Positions 1 to 6,841 of a stretch of 10,626 bases of DNA are shown piece after piece. Position 1 is the first letter of the stretch. Each line of letters starts with the position of its first letter. This DNA is from CAZJJK01 sp964546285 (GTDB taxonomy: Bacteria > Spirochaetota > Spirochaetia > Treponematales > Breznakiellaceae). The stretch is taken from contig CAZJJK010000110.1 in NCBI GenBank assembly GCA_964546285.1, positions 1 to 10,626 on the forward strand, in the 5' to 3' direction. Under the pieces are notes generated by a model. It saw only the letters and a program-made list of their open reading frames with translations. It ran no database searches and had not been told where the DNA came from. A program made the position numbers and the translations under genes.

Positions 1-49
1 GCTAGGGAAGATCGCTGGAGAGAAGCTGCCTAAATACGCCGTCGCTTGA
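1..49 (+). CDS. Partial 3' end of an open frame, possibly a transposase tail
   Basis: One frame is open from the window edge to a TGA at 47-49 and would end in the residues LGKIAGEKLPKYAVA. A second frame is also open, to a TAA at 31-33 (ending RWREAA), so the reading frame is not certain. I do not recognise the family from so short a piece. The main reason to treat it as a gene end is context: 27 bases after the stop begins a repeat end (77-94) shared with the inverted ends of the unit at 1874-1999. That is the usual spacing between a transposase stop and the right end of an insertion sequence. The transposase identity is therefore inferred from position, not from residues. Confidence 0.3.
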   Translation, partial: LGKIAGEKLPKYAVA

Positions 50-76
50 TCGGTTTAGGAGGAAAACAGCGGAAAA

Positions 77-94
77 CAAAGCTTTGGGACACTA
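77..94 (+). repeat. Repeat end, copy 1 (CAAAGCTTTGGGACACTA)
   Basis: This is the first of four copies of the pattern CAAAGCTTYGNNACACTA. Similarity also extends a few A-rich bases upstream (GGAAAA before the core). It would be the right end of an element whose body lies left of the window. It starts 27 bases after a possible transposase stop and ends 44 bases before the ATG of the pseudouridine synthase gene. Confidence 0.6.
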
Positions 95-108
95 GGGTGG
101 GCTTGCCG

Positions 109-138
109 AAGGAGGCGCAATACTTCAAAGTTTGAACA
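109..138 (+). promoter_or_regulatory. Distant Shine-Dalgarno with an intervening hairpin
   Basis: AAGGAGG at 109-115 is a strong ribosome-binding sequence but lies 23 bases before the ATG at 139. Between them TTCAAA (124-129) and TTTGAA (131-136) form a perfect inverted repeat around G130. Folding this as a five-pair stem would shorten the effective spacing to about ten bases. No nearer Shine-Dalgarno is visible, and an in-frame TGA at 133-135 rules out an earlier start. The structural role is inferred. Confidence 0.4.
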
Positions 139-837
139 ATGAACTTTATTATCCTTTTTGAAAACGATGATATTGTTGTCGTTTCAAAGCTAACTCCAAT
201 ACCGGTTATTAGTGATCAATCTGGAACTATGTCTTTGACAGAACTTGTGAGAAATGAATGCATGTCACTGGGCCGTTTGTTCGAGTGTTGCGAGCCCGCG
301 CACCGTTTGGATAGGCCCGTTTCTGGGCTTGTGGTTTTTGCGAAAAATAAGCTTACTCTTCAAGCTTTGTCTAGCGCTTTCCGAGAACGGCGAGTTGACA
401 AGCGTTATATCGCCGCGGTATCGCCGCCGCCTACCGCATCAAGTGCAAAACTTAAGCAGCTTATCGGTTGGAACAAGACTCGTGCTAAAGCCTTTCTCGC
501 GAATATCGATCCATCAGTTAGAGGAGGTAAAATAAGGCGAGACATGAAGGAAGCTGTATTGGAGTACCAAAACATCGCGATGGGTGATCGTTACGCTATA
601 TTGGAGATTAAGTTAGAAACGGGGAGACATCATCAAATTAGGGCTCAATTGGCGGGCTTGGGTTCTCCTGTTAAGGGCGATGTTAAATATGGCGCTAGAC
701 GACCCAATTCATCTGGGCTTATATCGCTTCACGCCTGGAAAGTCACCTTGCCTAAGGAATTCGCTGTGCCTACTTTAGTCGCACCGCTTCCCATAGAGGA
801 TGGTATTTGGAGCGTAATAGATACTATGCCAATATAA
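139..837 (+). CDS. RluA-family RNA pseudouridine synthase
   Basis: The 232-residue product should convert specific uridines in rRNA or tRNA to pseudouridine in the cytoplasm. The family signature HRLDRPVSGLVVFAK lies at about 55-69, with Asp58 as the expected catalytic aspartate. The conserved block LETGRHHQIRAQLA lies at about 159-172, followed by GDVKYGA (180-186) and SLHAWKV (196-202), all typical of the RluA/RluC/RluD fold. There is no N-terminal S4 RNA-binding domain, so it belongs with the short stand-alone members. The target uridine cannot be told from sequence. The Thr that usually follows HRLDRx is Val61, a substitution seen in some relatives. The ATG at 139 is the only reasonable start. 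The gene is convergent with the hydrolase gene at 1009-1830 and its promoter region abuts a repeat end, so its transcription may have been altered by that insertion. Confidence 0.92.
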   Translation: MNFIILFENDDIVVVSKLTPIPVISDQSGTMSLTELVRNECMSLGRLFECCEPAHRLDRPVSGLVVFAKNKLTLQALSSAFRERRVDKRYIAAVSPPPTASSAKLKQLIGWNKTRAKAFLANIDPSVRGGKIRRDMKEAVLEYQNIAMGDRYAILEIKLETGRHHQIRAQLAGLGSPVKGDVKYGARRPNSSGLISLHAWKVTLPKEFAVPTLVAPLPIEDGIWSVIDTMPI

Positions 838-1008
838 ACAGAAAACGCGCAATTATCGCATTTCAACATTCAAAATAATCGCTTGCATTAATAAGAGAAG
901 ACCAAGTCTCTAGTATTTCATATTTATATAAAGAATAGAAAAAAAATGCTTGTAGTTACTGCTGTTTTTAAAAGTCCAAGACTTTTTTAATTGCCTAAAC
1001 TGATAGGC
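838..1008. terminator. Convergent intergenic region with two hairpins
   Basis: This AT-rich gap separates two converging genes. AAAAGTC (970-976) and GACTTTT (980-986) form a perfect seven-pair stem with a CAA loop and are followed by TT (987-988), giving a T-run on the + strand. On the - strand the same stem is followed by A, then AAAAA read as U's a base further on, so it may be weakly bidirectional. A second hairpin, GCCTA (993-997) and TAGGC (1004-1008), directly abuts the stop codon of the minus-strand gene. Neither has the GC-rich stem of a classic terminator. Nothing else is visible from 838 to about 960. Confidence 0.5.
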
Positions 1009-1830
1009 TTATATGCTTAAGCGCTCACCGCAATGAAGCCAGTGAACCCTGATTTTATCCCCGACGACCGCTTTTAGCGCTGCATAGCCATTAAGCCCAG
1101 TACAGTGACAGCATAGTATTTCTTTTGGCTTCAACTTAGCTATCTCCGCGGCCAGTCCCATTAAGCGCTTCGAGGACTGATTTACAAAATGGAATCCGCC
1201 AATAAGAGATTTTAGCTCTGATCCGGGGAAGGTGGAGATAGCGGCTTTGGCAATGTTGGTAATACCACGATGGGCGCATCCAGAAATGACGCTTAAGCCA
1301 TCATCCTCTATGACCACAATTGATATCTCATCTGAGAAATCATCTACTATATCTTTACCATTTATTGTTTTAAACATATCTGGATCGGGAAGGACGCCAT
1401 CAAATCTTTCCGCCTTAGGCAAAACCCATAAACCTGGCTTAATTTCTAGCGGGGAAGATACGGAAACGCACTTTATGTTCAACGGTGGAAATGGTTGTTC
1501 CAGGCCGATATCGCGTCGTTTTCCCTCACGAAATGCGGCGCGATGGATTTCTACGCCTTCTCCCGTATATAGAGCCGGTGCCGCGCTTCCCAACCCCTGT
1601 AGCAAGCTTTTCAAGCCACCACCGTGGTCATAATGACCATGGCTCAATACAATAGCGGATAAGTCACTAAGATTGATGTTAAGCGTTTTAGCGTTTTCCA
1701 GGAAAGCGGCGCTCTGCCCGGTATCCAAAAGAACCTTATTACCGTGTTCTTCCAAAAGGAGAGCTAAACCGTGTTCGGCCTTAAAACCTCCCTTAGGGCA
1801 ATAATCATCCATTAATGAAGTTATAGTCAT
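1009..1830 (-). CDS. Metallo-beta-lactamase-fold hydrolase (COG1237-like)
   Basis: The 273-residue product carries the metal-binding signature SHGHYDHGGGL at about 63-73 (His64, His66, Asp68, His69), with further candidate ligands His187 in SGCAHRGITN and His214 in GGFHF. CHCTG at 241-245 is another block typical of this branch. The arrangement matches the soluble family often named 7,8-dihydropterin-6-yl-methyl-4-(beta-D-ribofuranosyl)aminobenzene 5'-phosphate synthase, after archaeal methanopterin work. In bacteria the substrate is generally unknown and the name should not be taken literally. There is no signal peptide, so it is probably cytoplasmic. An in-frame TTG at 1866 would add 12 residues, but I chose the ATG at 1830 because family members begin just before the GLSAEHGL-like segment (here KAEHGLALLL). 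No good Shine-Dalgarno precedes either start. A repeat end lies 43 bases upstream. Confidence 0.88.
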   Translation of the reverse strand: MTITSLMDDYCPKGGFKAEHGLALLLEEHGNKVLLDTGQSAAFLENAKTLNINLSDLSAIVLSHGHYDHGGGLKSLLQGLGSAAPALYTGEGVEIHRAAFREGKRRDIGLEQPFPPLNIKCVSVSSPLEIKPGLWVLPKAERFDGVLPDPDMFKTINGKDIVDDFSDEISIVVIEDDGLSVISGCAHRGITNIAKAAISTFPGSELKSLIGGFHFVNQSSKRLMGLAAEIAKLKPKEILCCHCTGLNGYAALKAVVGDKIRVHWLHCGERLSI

Positions 1831-1873
1831 ATAACCATCATAGACCTGAAAAGCTAATAAGAGCAATGTGTTT

Positions 1874-1891
1874 TAGTGTTTCAAAGCTTTG
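1874..1891 (-). repeat. Repeat end, copy 2 (left end of the MITE-like unit)
   Basis: On the minus strand it reads CAAAGCTTTGAAACACTA, differing from copy 1 at only two positions. The central CAAAGCTTTG is itself a ten-base palindrome. Its ACACTA end points at the hydrolase gene, 43 bases before that gene's ATG. Confidence 0.65.
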
Positions 1892-1981
1892 ATTTTCCTT
1901 TAACAGCCAATAAGGTAGCGTGGAAAAACATTTGTATTAATTATCGAGACAGTGGTTTGAAACGTAAAATATTCACAAAAT

Positions 1982-1999
1982 CAAAGCTTCGTAACACTA
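1982..1999 (+). repeat. Repeat end, copy 3 (right end of the MITE-like unit)
   Basis: It reads CAAAGCTTCGTAACACTA, preceded by ACAAAAT. The upstream AAAAT is shared with copy 2 read on its own strand. The sequence after ACACTA (CAGAGACT) is unlike the flank of any other copy, so conservation ends sharply here. Confidence 0.65.
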
Positions 2000-2432
2000 C
2001 AGAGACTTTCATGGCTGAAAAGAAAGAGGCCCTCGCTACAATCCACCACATAGCTATAGCAAGACCCCGCTCCCTTGTTTTAGCGAGGTTGTCCTTTGTT
2101 CGCGGACTGTTCATGTTTTTGGCGTAGTAATATCATACTATTTTTATGGTAGCTAGATTTCAGGGTCGGACTAGCTAAACCTCTGTGTATGTTTTATCTT
2201 TTATGACTTGAAGCCTATTGATTCTTGCTATATTTATCCCTAAAGTAGTAAATAGCTCTTCTCAGAGTGGCAACAAGCTAGAAACCAGCTTATAGCCGCG
2301 AAAGAGTGATAGGGCAGTGGGAAAAATGAATAAACCGCTTTAAAAGTTGTGAGAATTTTTTTTTTATACTTGCGCGATTGACGCAAGTGAGAATATTCTC
2401 TAAAGGTGGGTTTACAAATCACAGGAGGTCTT
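2000..2432. other. Leader region of the surface-protein gene, no clear gene
   Basis: A 38-codon open frame starting at ATG 2011 follows the MITE-like unit, but it has no Shine-Dalgarno and a composition typical of chance. CCTCGCTA (2031-2038) and TAGCGAGG (2081-2088) are perfect inverted arms around a 42-base loop. CAA just inside the first arm can also pair with TTG near the second, so a folded small RNA is possible. From 2130 to about 2355 the DNA is AT-rich with no convincing signal. The last 80 bases hold the T-tract and inverted repeats described separately. Confidence 0.4.
2356..2400 (+). promoter_or_regulatory. T10 tract, inverted repeat and palindrome upstream of the surface gene
   Basis: Ten T residues (2356-2365) run into ATACT. 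ACTTGCG (2368-2374) and CGCAAGT (2382-2388) form perfect seven-base arms around a seven-base spacer. They are followed directly by the twelve-base palindrome GAGAATATTCTC (2389-2400). Possible promoter boxes overlap: TTGCGC (2370-2375), 18 bases, then TATTCT (2394-2399). The whole block lies 33-77 bases before the start codon, suitable for an operator or an mRNA leader structure. The role is inferred from symmetry and position. Confidence 0.45.
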
Positions 2433-4001
2433 ATGAGAAAGTCCCTAGTTCTGGTATTATTGACGGTGATCACCGGGACTCTGATGGCCCAGATTGATGT
2501 CGCGAATTTATCCGTCAAGGATATTGATCTGTCGAAAGTTAATCTAAGCGACGCGAAGTTCTACGTTGATGGTCCGATGGATCTCTATCTGGAAGGTGTG
2601 AAGTACGGCGATTACTCTTATTCCGCGGTGCTGAAATATGACGGTGGCAACACTGTGTCCGTCGCCTTGCCGACCAGCTACGGTTCAAGCGGTTTGCCGA
2701 GTTCCTTGGATATCAGCGATACTGGACTGTCATTAACGTCTACCGGCGTCATGTTGGATAATATCCGTATGAACGGCTACAATTTTAAAGCCGCTCTGGA
2801 TTTTGTCGGTGATGGCAAGTTCGTGTTATCCGATTATGTTGTCACTCAACCGGCCAGTGCTGTTCCAACCATAAAGTTGGATCTTAGCAACGTGTCTATC
2901 GCCGGTCTGGATTTTTCAAAAGTAGATCTTAGCGATGCTAAATTTTACTTTGAAGGACCTATCGATATTTACGCTGATACAATTCAGTATGCCGGGAATA
3001 ATTACGCCGCTATATTGAAATATGACGGCGCCGCCACGGTGGCAGTGGCTCCGGCTTCGTCATACGGCGATAAGGGCCGGCCCAATCAGGTCGATATAAG
3101 CGGCGCTACCCTATCGCTGACCAACAAGGGCGTCGCTATTGATAATATCGATATAAACGGCCGCGTTTTCTCCGGGACCCTGGATTATATTGGCGGGACG
3201 GATTTCGCTATTTCCGGTATCTATGTTAAACAAGCCGCCATGGTTCCGGCCCCGGCTAAACCCGCTGTCGCTGTAACCGAACCGGCTAAGCCTGTCGTTA
3301 CTGAGGCGAAACCTGTCGAACCGGCGAAGCCTGTTGAGCCGCTAGGGCCTTCGGAAGCCGAACTTGCTTTGCAGAAGAAAGTCGCGGATTTGGAGAAACG
3401 AGTTCTGGATCTTCAGGGTCGTCTTGCCGTTCCGCAGCTTCCTGTGTTGCCCAAGATTGTCCAATCCGGTTTTATCGGCGGAAGCGCCGCGCTCGGAACT
3501 TGGGGCGTTTCAGGCAACGCTTTGGTCCAGAAAGACGGGGATCAGTACTTTGCCAAGTACCTCTTCCCGGTCGCGCAGAATAAAGGTGAATATCTGTATA
3601 CCCTCCAGGCTAAAGCTGATAGCGATGGCTGGGTAGGTTACGGCTTCCATTTCGCGGCTTCGGGATCCAAATCGGTTAAGGGTTATGGATATGGGACTTC
3701 GTATCTCTTATGGTTCACACGTGATCCTAAGAAGCAAACTAACAAGACCTATATTCAGTTGTATCAGTCCTTTGACGATGTCCACATGATCGAGCTGGCT
3801 TCTGGCCTTGTCGATATGCCCATCGATCAATCGATTCGGACCAATCTATACGCTGATATGGATAATGATCTGTTGCGCTTGTTCATCAATGGCCGCTATT
3901 TCGTGAGCTTCCCCGTCGACCTTGGTAAGGACGGCGTCGCGGTCGCGTTACGCGCCTTGGGTAAGGTTACGTTTGAGAACTTTACCGTGCAGTCTAAATA
4001 A
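2433..4001 (+). CDS. Exported two-repeat surface or periplasmic protein, function unknown
   Basis: I do not recognise this 522-residue protein. The ATG at 2433 is preceded by AGGAGG (2423-2428) and opens a clear signal peptide (MRKSLVLVLLTVITGTLMA, cleavage near residue 19). There is no lipobox cysteine, so it is probably periplasmic or secreted. Two tandem repeats follow, about 27-141 and 154-269, identical at roughly half their positions. Each begins with a run such as DLSKVNLSDAKFY and contains LKYDG, SYG, DIS and DNI blocks. A Pro/Lys/Glu-rich linker covers 271-303, a short heptad-like coiled coil 307-332, and a beta-rich C-terminal domain 346-522. That domain contains FAKYLFPV, GWVGYGFHF and LRLFINGRYFVSF, which recall a laminin-G/concanavalin-like fold, though this is a guess from pattern. 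The strong ribosome site and strong terminator suggest high expression as a single-gene transcript. A role in surface binding or envelope structure is plausible but unproven. Confidence 0.88.
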   Translation: MRKSLVLVLLTVITGTLMAQIDVANLSVKDIDLSKVNLSDAKFYVDGPMDLYLEGVKYGDYSYSAVLKYDGGNTVSVALPTSYGSSGLPSSLDISDTGLSLTSTGVMLDNIRMNGYNFKAALDFVGDGKFVLSDYVVTQPASAVPTIKLDLSNVSIAGLDFSKVDLSDAKFYFEGPIDIYADTIQYAGNNYAAILKYDGAATVAVAPASSYGDKGRPNQVDISGATLSLTNKGVAIDNIDINGRVFSGTLDYIGGTDFAISGIYVKQAAMVPAPAKPAVAVTEPAKPVVTEAKPVEPAKPVEPLGPSEAELALQKKVADLEKRVLDLQGRLAVPQLPVLPKIVQSGFIGGSAALGTWGVSGNALVQKDGDQYFAKYLFPVAQNKGEYLYTLQAKADSDGWVGYGFHFAASGSKSVKGYGYGTSYLLWFTRDPKKQTNKTYIQLYQSFDDVHMIELASGLVDMPIDQSIRTNLYADMDNDLLRLFINGRYFVSFPVDLGKDGVAVALRALGKVTFENFTVQSK

Positions 4002-4023
4002 GCGCTTAATTCTCTGATTTTTA

Positions 4024-4055
4024 CCCTCCGGCCCTTGTGGCCCGGAGGGTTTTTT
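4024..4055 (+). terminator. Strong intrinsic terminator
   Basis: CCCTCCGG (4024-4031) and CCGGAGGG (4042-4049) form a perfect eight-pair GC-rich stem. An additional CC/GG pairing inside extends it over a small loop, and it is followed by six T's (4050-4055). It lies 22 bases after the surface-protein stop codon and fits a classic rho-independent terminator. Confidence 0.9.
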
Positions 4056-4084
4056 GTGAAAAAGTGGTTTTGATTGGAAGGCGG

Positions 4085-4226
4085 GGGGCATACCCCGGAG
4101 CTTACTCCGGAAAAGGTACGTATATGAGATATGTGTTTCAATAATCTTCGTATCGGGGTATGGCCAACGCCAGTACAATAAATTTCTTATCCAACGAAGA
4201 TACCCCGGGGCTTGCCCCCGTGGTTC
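4085..4226. repeat. Cluster of degraded GC-rich palindromic repeats
   Basis: Three related pieces share the core ATACCCCG. At 4091-4118 TACC plus CCGGAG pair with CTCCGG and GGTA across a CTTA loop, with an AAAA bulge. At 4202-4222 ACCCCGGGG pairs with CCCCGTGGT with one mismatch across another CTTG loop. A third copy lies on the minus strand around 4144-4165 (CGGGGTATGG). This looks like an intergenic palindromic repeat family of the REP type, with AAGCTT-like or CTTG loops, inserted or decayed side by side. The rest of the gap to 4434 shows only a short hairpin, CTTGT (4252-4256) with ACAAG (4261-4265). Confidence 0.55.
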
Positions 4227-4434
4227 TTCATTTAGCTTTGTTTTTATACTCCTTGTTTTGACAAGCGCGGCCTTATTGCACAGATTTATATCTTTCTATA
4301 ATTCAAACAATAGAATTTATTCATACTCGTGGTGCTTTTTGGGTTTTAGATAATGAGGAATTTTTCATTAGGATATAAACGCCGCCATTGAGTCGATTTT
4401 TGGGAATAACGCTAATGACGGCTTAAAACCGCTG

Positions 4435-4713
4435 TTAGGGCTTAGTTATCGCCTCGAGCCAGGCGAGATAAGCGCGAGCCTCTTCAGTGTTGCTTCCGCA
4501 CATATCCCGTGAGGGTTTAAGGCCAGCGCAGACCGCGGGACGCTCTAATTTGCCATATAGACGGCATAAACCTTCAGCTGTTAAATGCGGACAAGCGACG
4601 CCGGCGGGTTTCCCTTCGGGCATACCTGGGAGGGGGCTTGAAATCGATATTTCTATGCAGCAGGCGGCGCAGCCAGGACGGCAACTGAAAAGAGCGTCTT
4701 CATTGGGGTTCAT
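4435..4713 (-). CDS. YkgJ/UPF0153-type cysteine-cluster protein
   Basis: The 92-residue product matches the small zinc/iron-chelating family (CxxCxxCC type). Cysteines lie at 11, 15, 18, 19, 41, 50, 62 and 72, within CRPGCAACC, ISSPLPGMPEGKPAG, CPHL, GLCRLYG, RPAVCAGLKPS and MCGS. These blocks closely resemble the YeiW-like branch, which is thought to bind a metal cluster; its cellular role is unknown. An in-frame ATG at 4749 would overlap the upstream receptor gene by 32 bases, but it lacks a ribosome site. I prefer the ATG at 4713, four bases after the receptor stop, with GGGAGG upstream at a somewhat long spacing. It is almost certainly co-transcribed with the receptor. No clear terminator is seen after 4435. 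Confidence 0.85.
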   Translation of the reverse strand: MNPNEDALFSCRPGCAACCIEISISSPLPGMPEGKPAGVACPHLTAEGLCRLYGKLERPAVCAGLKPSRDMCGSNTEEARAYLAWLEAITKP

Positions 4714-4717
4714 TCCG

Positions 4718-6841
4718 CTAAACGCCTCCCGCCAGAGCGCGCAATTCATTTACTGTACGACGGTTTTCGCTTGAGACTATAGCAAGATCGGCGGCCGCTC
4801 GTTCAATACCCGCTACCGCGAGAATTTGGGACCTTACTAAAGCATTGATACACTCAGAGGCTTTAGCGGTTTCCAGCGCGGCGCGGCGTATGTCTTCTAA
4901 ACGGTCGCGGCGTTCACTGGATAACGAGTTCAAATTTCCGGCCGCTTTAAGAAGCGCTTCCGCTTCTGAGCTGATTCTACCGGCTTCTTCTGCCTGGCTT
5001 GTCATAGCTTTGGCAATTTTAACCGATAACTCATGGCTTTCGCCGATAGTATCCAATATGACACGAAAAGATGAAGCGGCCTGTGTCGCTAAGGCGGAAT
5101 TGTGAGCGGCGCCGCTAAGAACGGTACTGGCTAAAGGAATAATATCATGGGCGGCGTTTTTGGTAAGTTCCGCTAATTTCCGTACTTCTCCCGCGACAAC
5201 GGCAAAGCCACGGCCCGCCGCGCCGGCATGAGACGCTTCTATAGAAGCGTTAATCGCGAGGAGATTGGTCCTATCGGCCACATCATCAATTATAGTGATA
5301 GCCTTAGCGATGGCGTCGGCTGAGGCCCGTAGCTTATCCATGGCGGTGACGCTTTCACTGATAGCCGCTTCGCCTTTTTGGCTTTCGGAAACCAGTTTAT
5401 CGACTAATTCTCGTGAGCTAATGGCCATTTCATTAGCGCTTTTCGCGTTAGTGTCAATCTGAGTAATAGCCGTCGCTACGGATTTAGCGGAATGGTACTG
5501 TTTATCCACCGAGCTGTCTAAGGCTTTCTCGCTGTTCGCAAAGGCGCTTAGGCTGCTATCGACGCGTTCAGCTAAAACCATCTGGCCTTCAGCGGCCTTA
5601 TCCATGGCGCCGGCTTTTGAACGGACTTCCTCGGATGCCGCTTGTACGGCTTCGACGGCTTGGCTAATAGAACGATCCACTTCGGTTACTTGAACGGCAG
5701 CGGCGCTTATCCGTGAGAATTCAGTGGAGCGCGCGTCTAAAAGGCGATTGAAACGGTCCGTTAAGGCGCCTATCTCGTCAATGCTGACAACAGGCAAACG
5801 CTCAGAACTGTTTACGGATGAGCTTAACTCACTCGTTTTTCTTAATAAAGTCCTGAAACGGGAGCCAAGTTGGCTGGCCATAAGCGCGAGAAGCAAAAAG
5901 CAGAGCGGTAGTGAAATAAGAAGATAGCGAAACATGGTCAGAGTTACCGCGTTGGACTGATCCTCTATAGCGCCGACCAAGGGGCTTTTGTACTGAAAGT
6001 CGAAAATAAATGAATCATACCAGTCGTCGGATAAGGCATCGGCCCCTTTTTGGCTAACAATATCTCTCATTGACTGATTATACTCGGCGGTCCGTTCTAA
6101 AAGGCGGTCACAGGCGTCCATCATTAAACTTATCGCGGCGGCTTTCTCTTCTTTTGAAGGAAGAGAATCAAATTGTAAACGGGAAAGGGATATTCCTGTT
6201 TGGGTATAGACTCTGGATACGCCGATTTGGGCGATAGTCATAGCGTTCGCGCCTGTGACTAGAACCAAAGTTATCGCGACAATTATAAAGCGGCGTCCAA
6301 CGCCAAGAGACGAAGCTCTTTTAAGGCAGCGAATATTTAGCTGAGTTCTTGCTTTAGCGAACAGTTCCCCAACAAGTAACATTTGAATAACGCTGGCTAA
6401 GAGGAAAGCCGCTGACACGCCTATATAATCCCGCCAGTAAGATAGCGCGAACAAACGGCCGTCAAAAATGGCATAGCCAGCGGTGAAGGAGATGAAAACC
6501 GCGATATTTTGAATATCAACGCACATTCTCGTTAGAAGGGAATGCCGCTTATCCAAAAGGGTAAGGATTGAATCGTCAAAATGGTCCTTTACGGCTTTTG
6601 CGGCCTTTTTTGTGTTACCTTGATTAGCATAAAGCAGGAGTTTATCAACCGGGTTCGCTAGCCAGCGCATGGTCAAGGATAAGGGGATAAAAACGACGAC
6701 GATAAAAAGCGCCGTGAGTGCGGCTAAGCTGACCAAATCAGTAAAAATATCATATAAAAGATAGGCTGATGTTAAAAATAGAAGTGAACCGAATAAATTT
6801 GAACCGATTGAAGTAAGACTTATTTTAGTGGAGAATTTCAT
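4718..6841 (-). CDS. Methyl-accepting chemotaxis protein with six membrane helices
   Basis: This 707-residue chemoreceptor would sense a signal at the inner membrane and pass it to a CheA-CheW array. The diagnostic hairpin tip lies at about 517-560 (ADRTNLLAINASIEASHAGAAGRGFAVVAGEVRKLAELT, key parts only: NLLAINASIEA and GRGFAVVAGEVRKLA). It is flanked by long Ala/Ser/Glu-rich coiled-coil helices from about 375 to 700. A HAMP-like segment occupies about 322-372 (DEIGALTDRFNRLLDA). The N-terminal part is unusual: hydrophobic helices near 14-32, 36-57, 112-126, 139-158, 184-204 and 303-323. Only the last loop (about 205-302) is long enough for a periplasmic sensor domain. No C-terminal CheR-binding pentapeptide of the NWETF type is present. 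The ATG at 6841 has no good Shine-Dalgarno. TTGTCT and TACAAT boxes 16 bases apart end seven bases before the ATG, which would give an almost leaderless mRNA. It is followed closely by the cysteine-cluster gene. Confidence 0.93.
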   Translation of the reverse strand: MKFSTKISLTSIGSNLFGSLLFLTSAYLLYDIFTDLVSLAALTALFIVVVFIPLSLTMRWLANPVDKLLLYANQGNTKKAAKAVKDHFDDSILTLLDKRHSLLTRMCVDIQNIAVFISFTAGYAIFDGRLFALSYWRDYIGVSAAFLLASVIQMLLVGELFAKARTQLNIRCLKRASSLGVGRRFIIVAITLVLVTGANAMTIAQIGVSRVYTQTGISLSRLQFDSLPSKEEKAAAISLMMDACDRLLERTAEYNQSMRDIVSQKGADALSDDWYDSFIFDFQYKSPLVGAIEDQSNAVTLTMFRYLLISLPLCFLLLALMASQLGSRFRTLLRKTSELSSSVNSSERLPVVSIDEIGALTDRFNRLLDARSTEFSRISAAAVQVTEVDRSISQAVEAVQAASEEVRSKAGAMDKAAEGQMVLAERVDSSLSAFANSEKALDSSVDKQYHSAKSVATAITQIDTNAKSANEMAISSRELVDKLVSESQKGEAAISESVTAMDKLRASADAIAKAITIIDDVADRTNLLAINASIEASHAGAAGRGFAVVAGEVRKLAELTKNAAHDIIPLASTVLSGAAHNSALATQAASSFRVILDTIGESHELSVKIAKAMTSQAEEAGRISSEAEALLKAAGNLNSLSSERRDRLEDIRRAALETAKASECINALVRSQILAVAGIERAAADLAIVSSENRRTVNELRALAGGV

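Larger units (their letters stand above)
1874..1999. mobile_element. 126-bp MITE-like unit with inverted ends
   Basis: The left end begins TAGTGTTTCAAAGCTTTG and the right end, read on the other strand, begins TAGTGTTACGAAGCTTTG. The match continues with ATTTT, giving 21 identities in 23 positions before similarity stops. The interior (about 80 bp) is AT-rich and has no credible gene. Both ends carry TA at the outer edge, which fits a TA target duplication of the IS630/Tc1-mariner type, or the TA may be part of the repeat. No longer target duplication is seen in the flanks. A divergent pair of promoter-like motifs is the alternative reading. Confidence 0.55.

Noticed and set aside
2011..2127. 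38-residue open frame starting MAEKKEALATIHH
   Set aside because: No Shine-Dalgarno, overlaps a hairpin, and shows no signal or motif. It could be real but cannot be supported.
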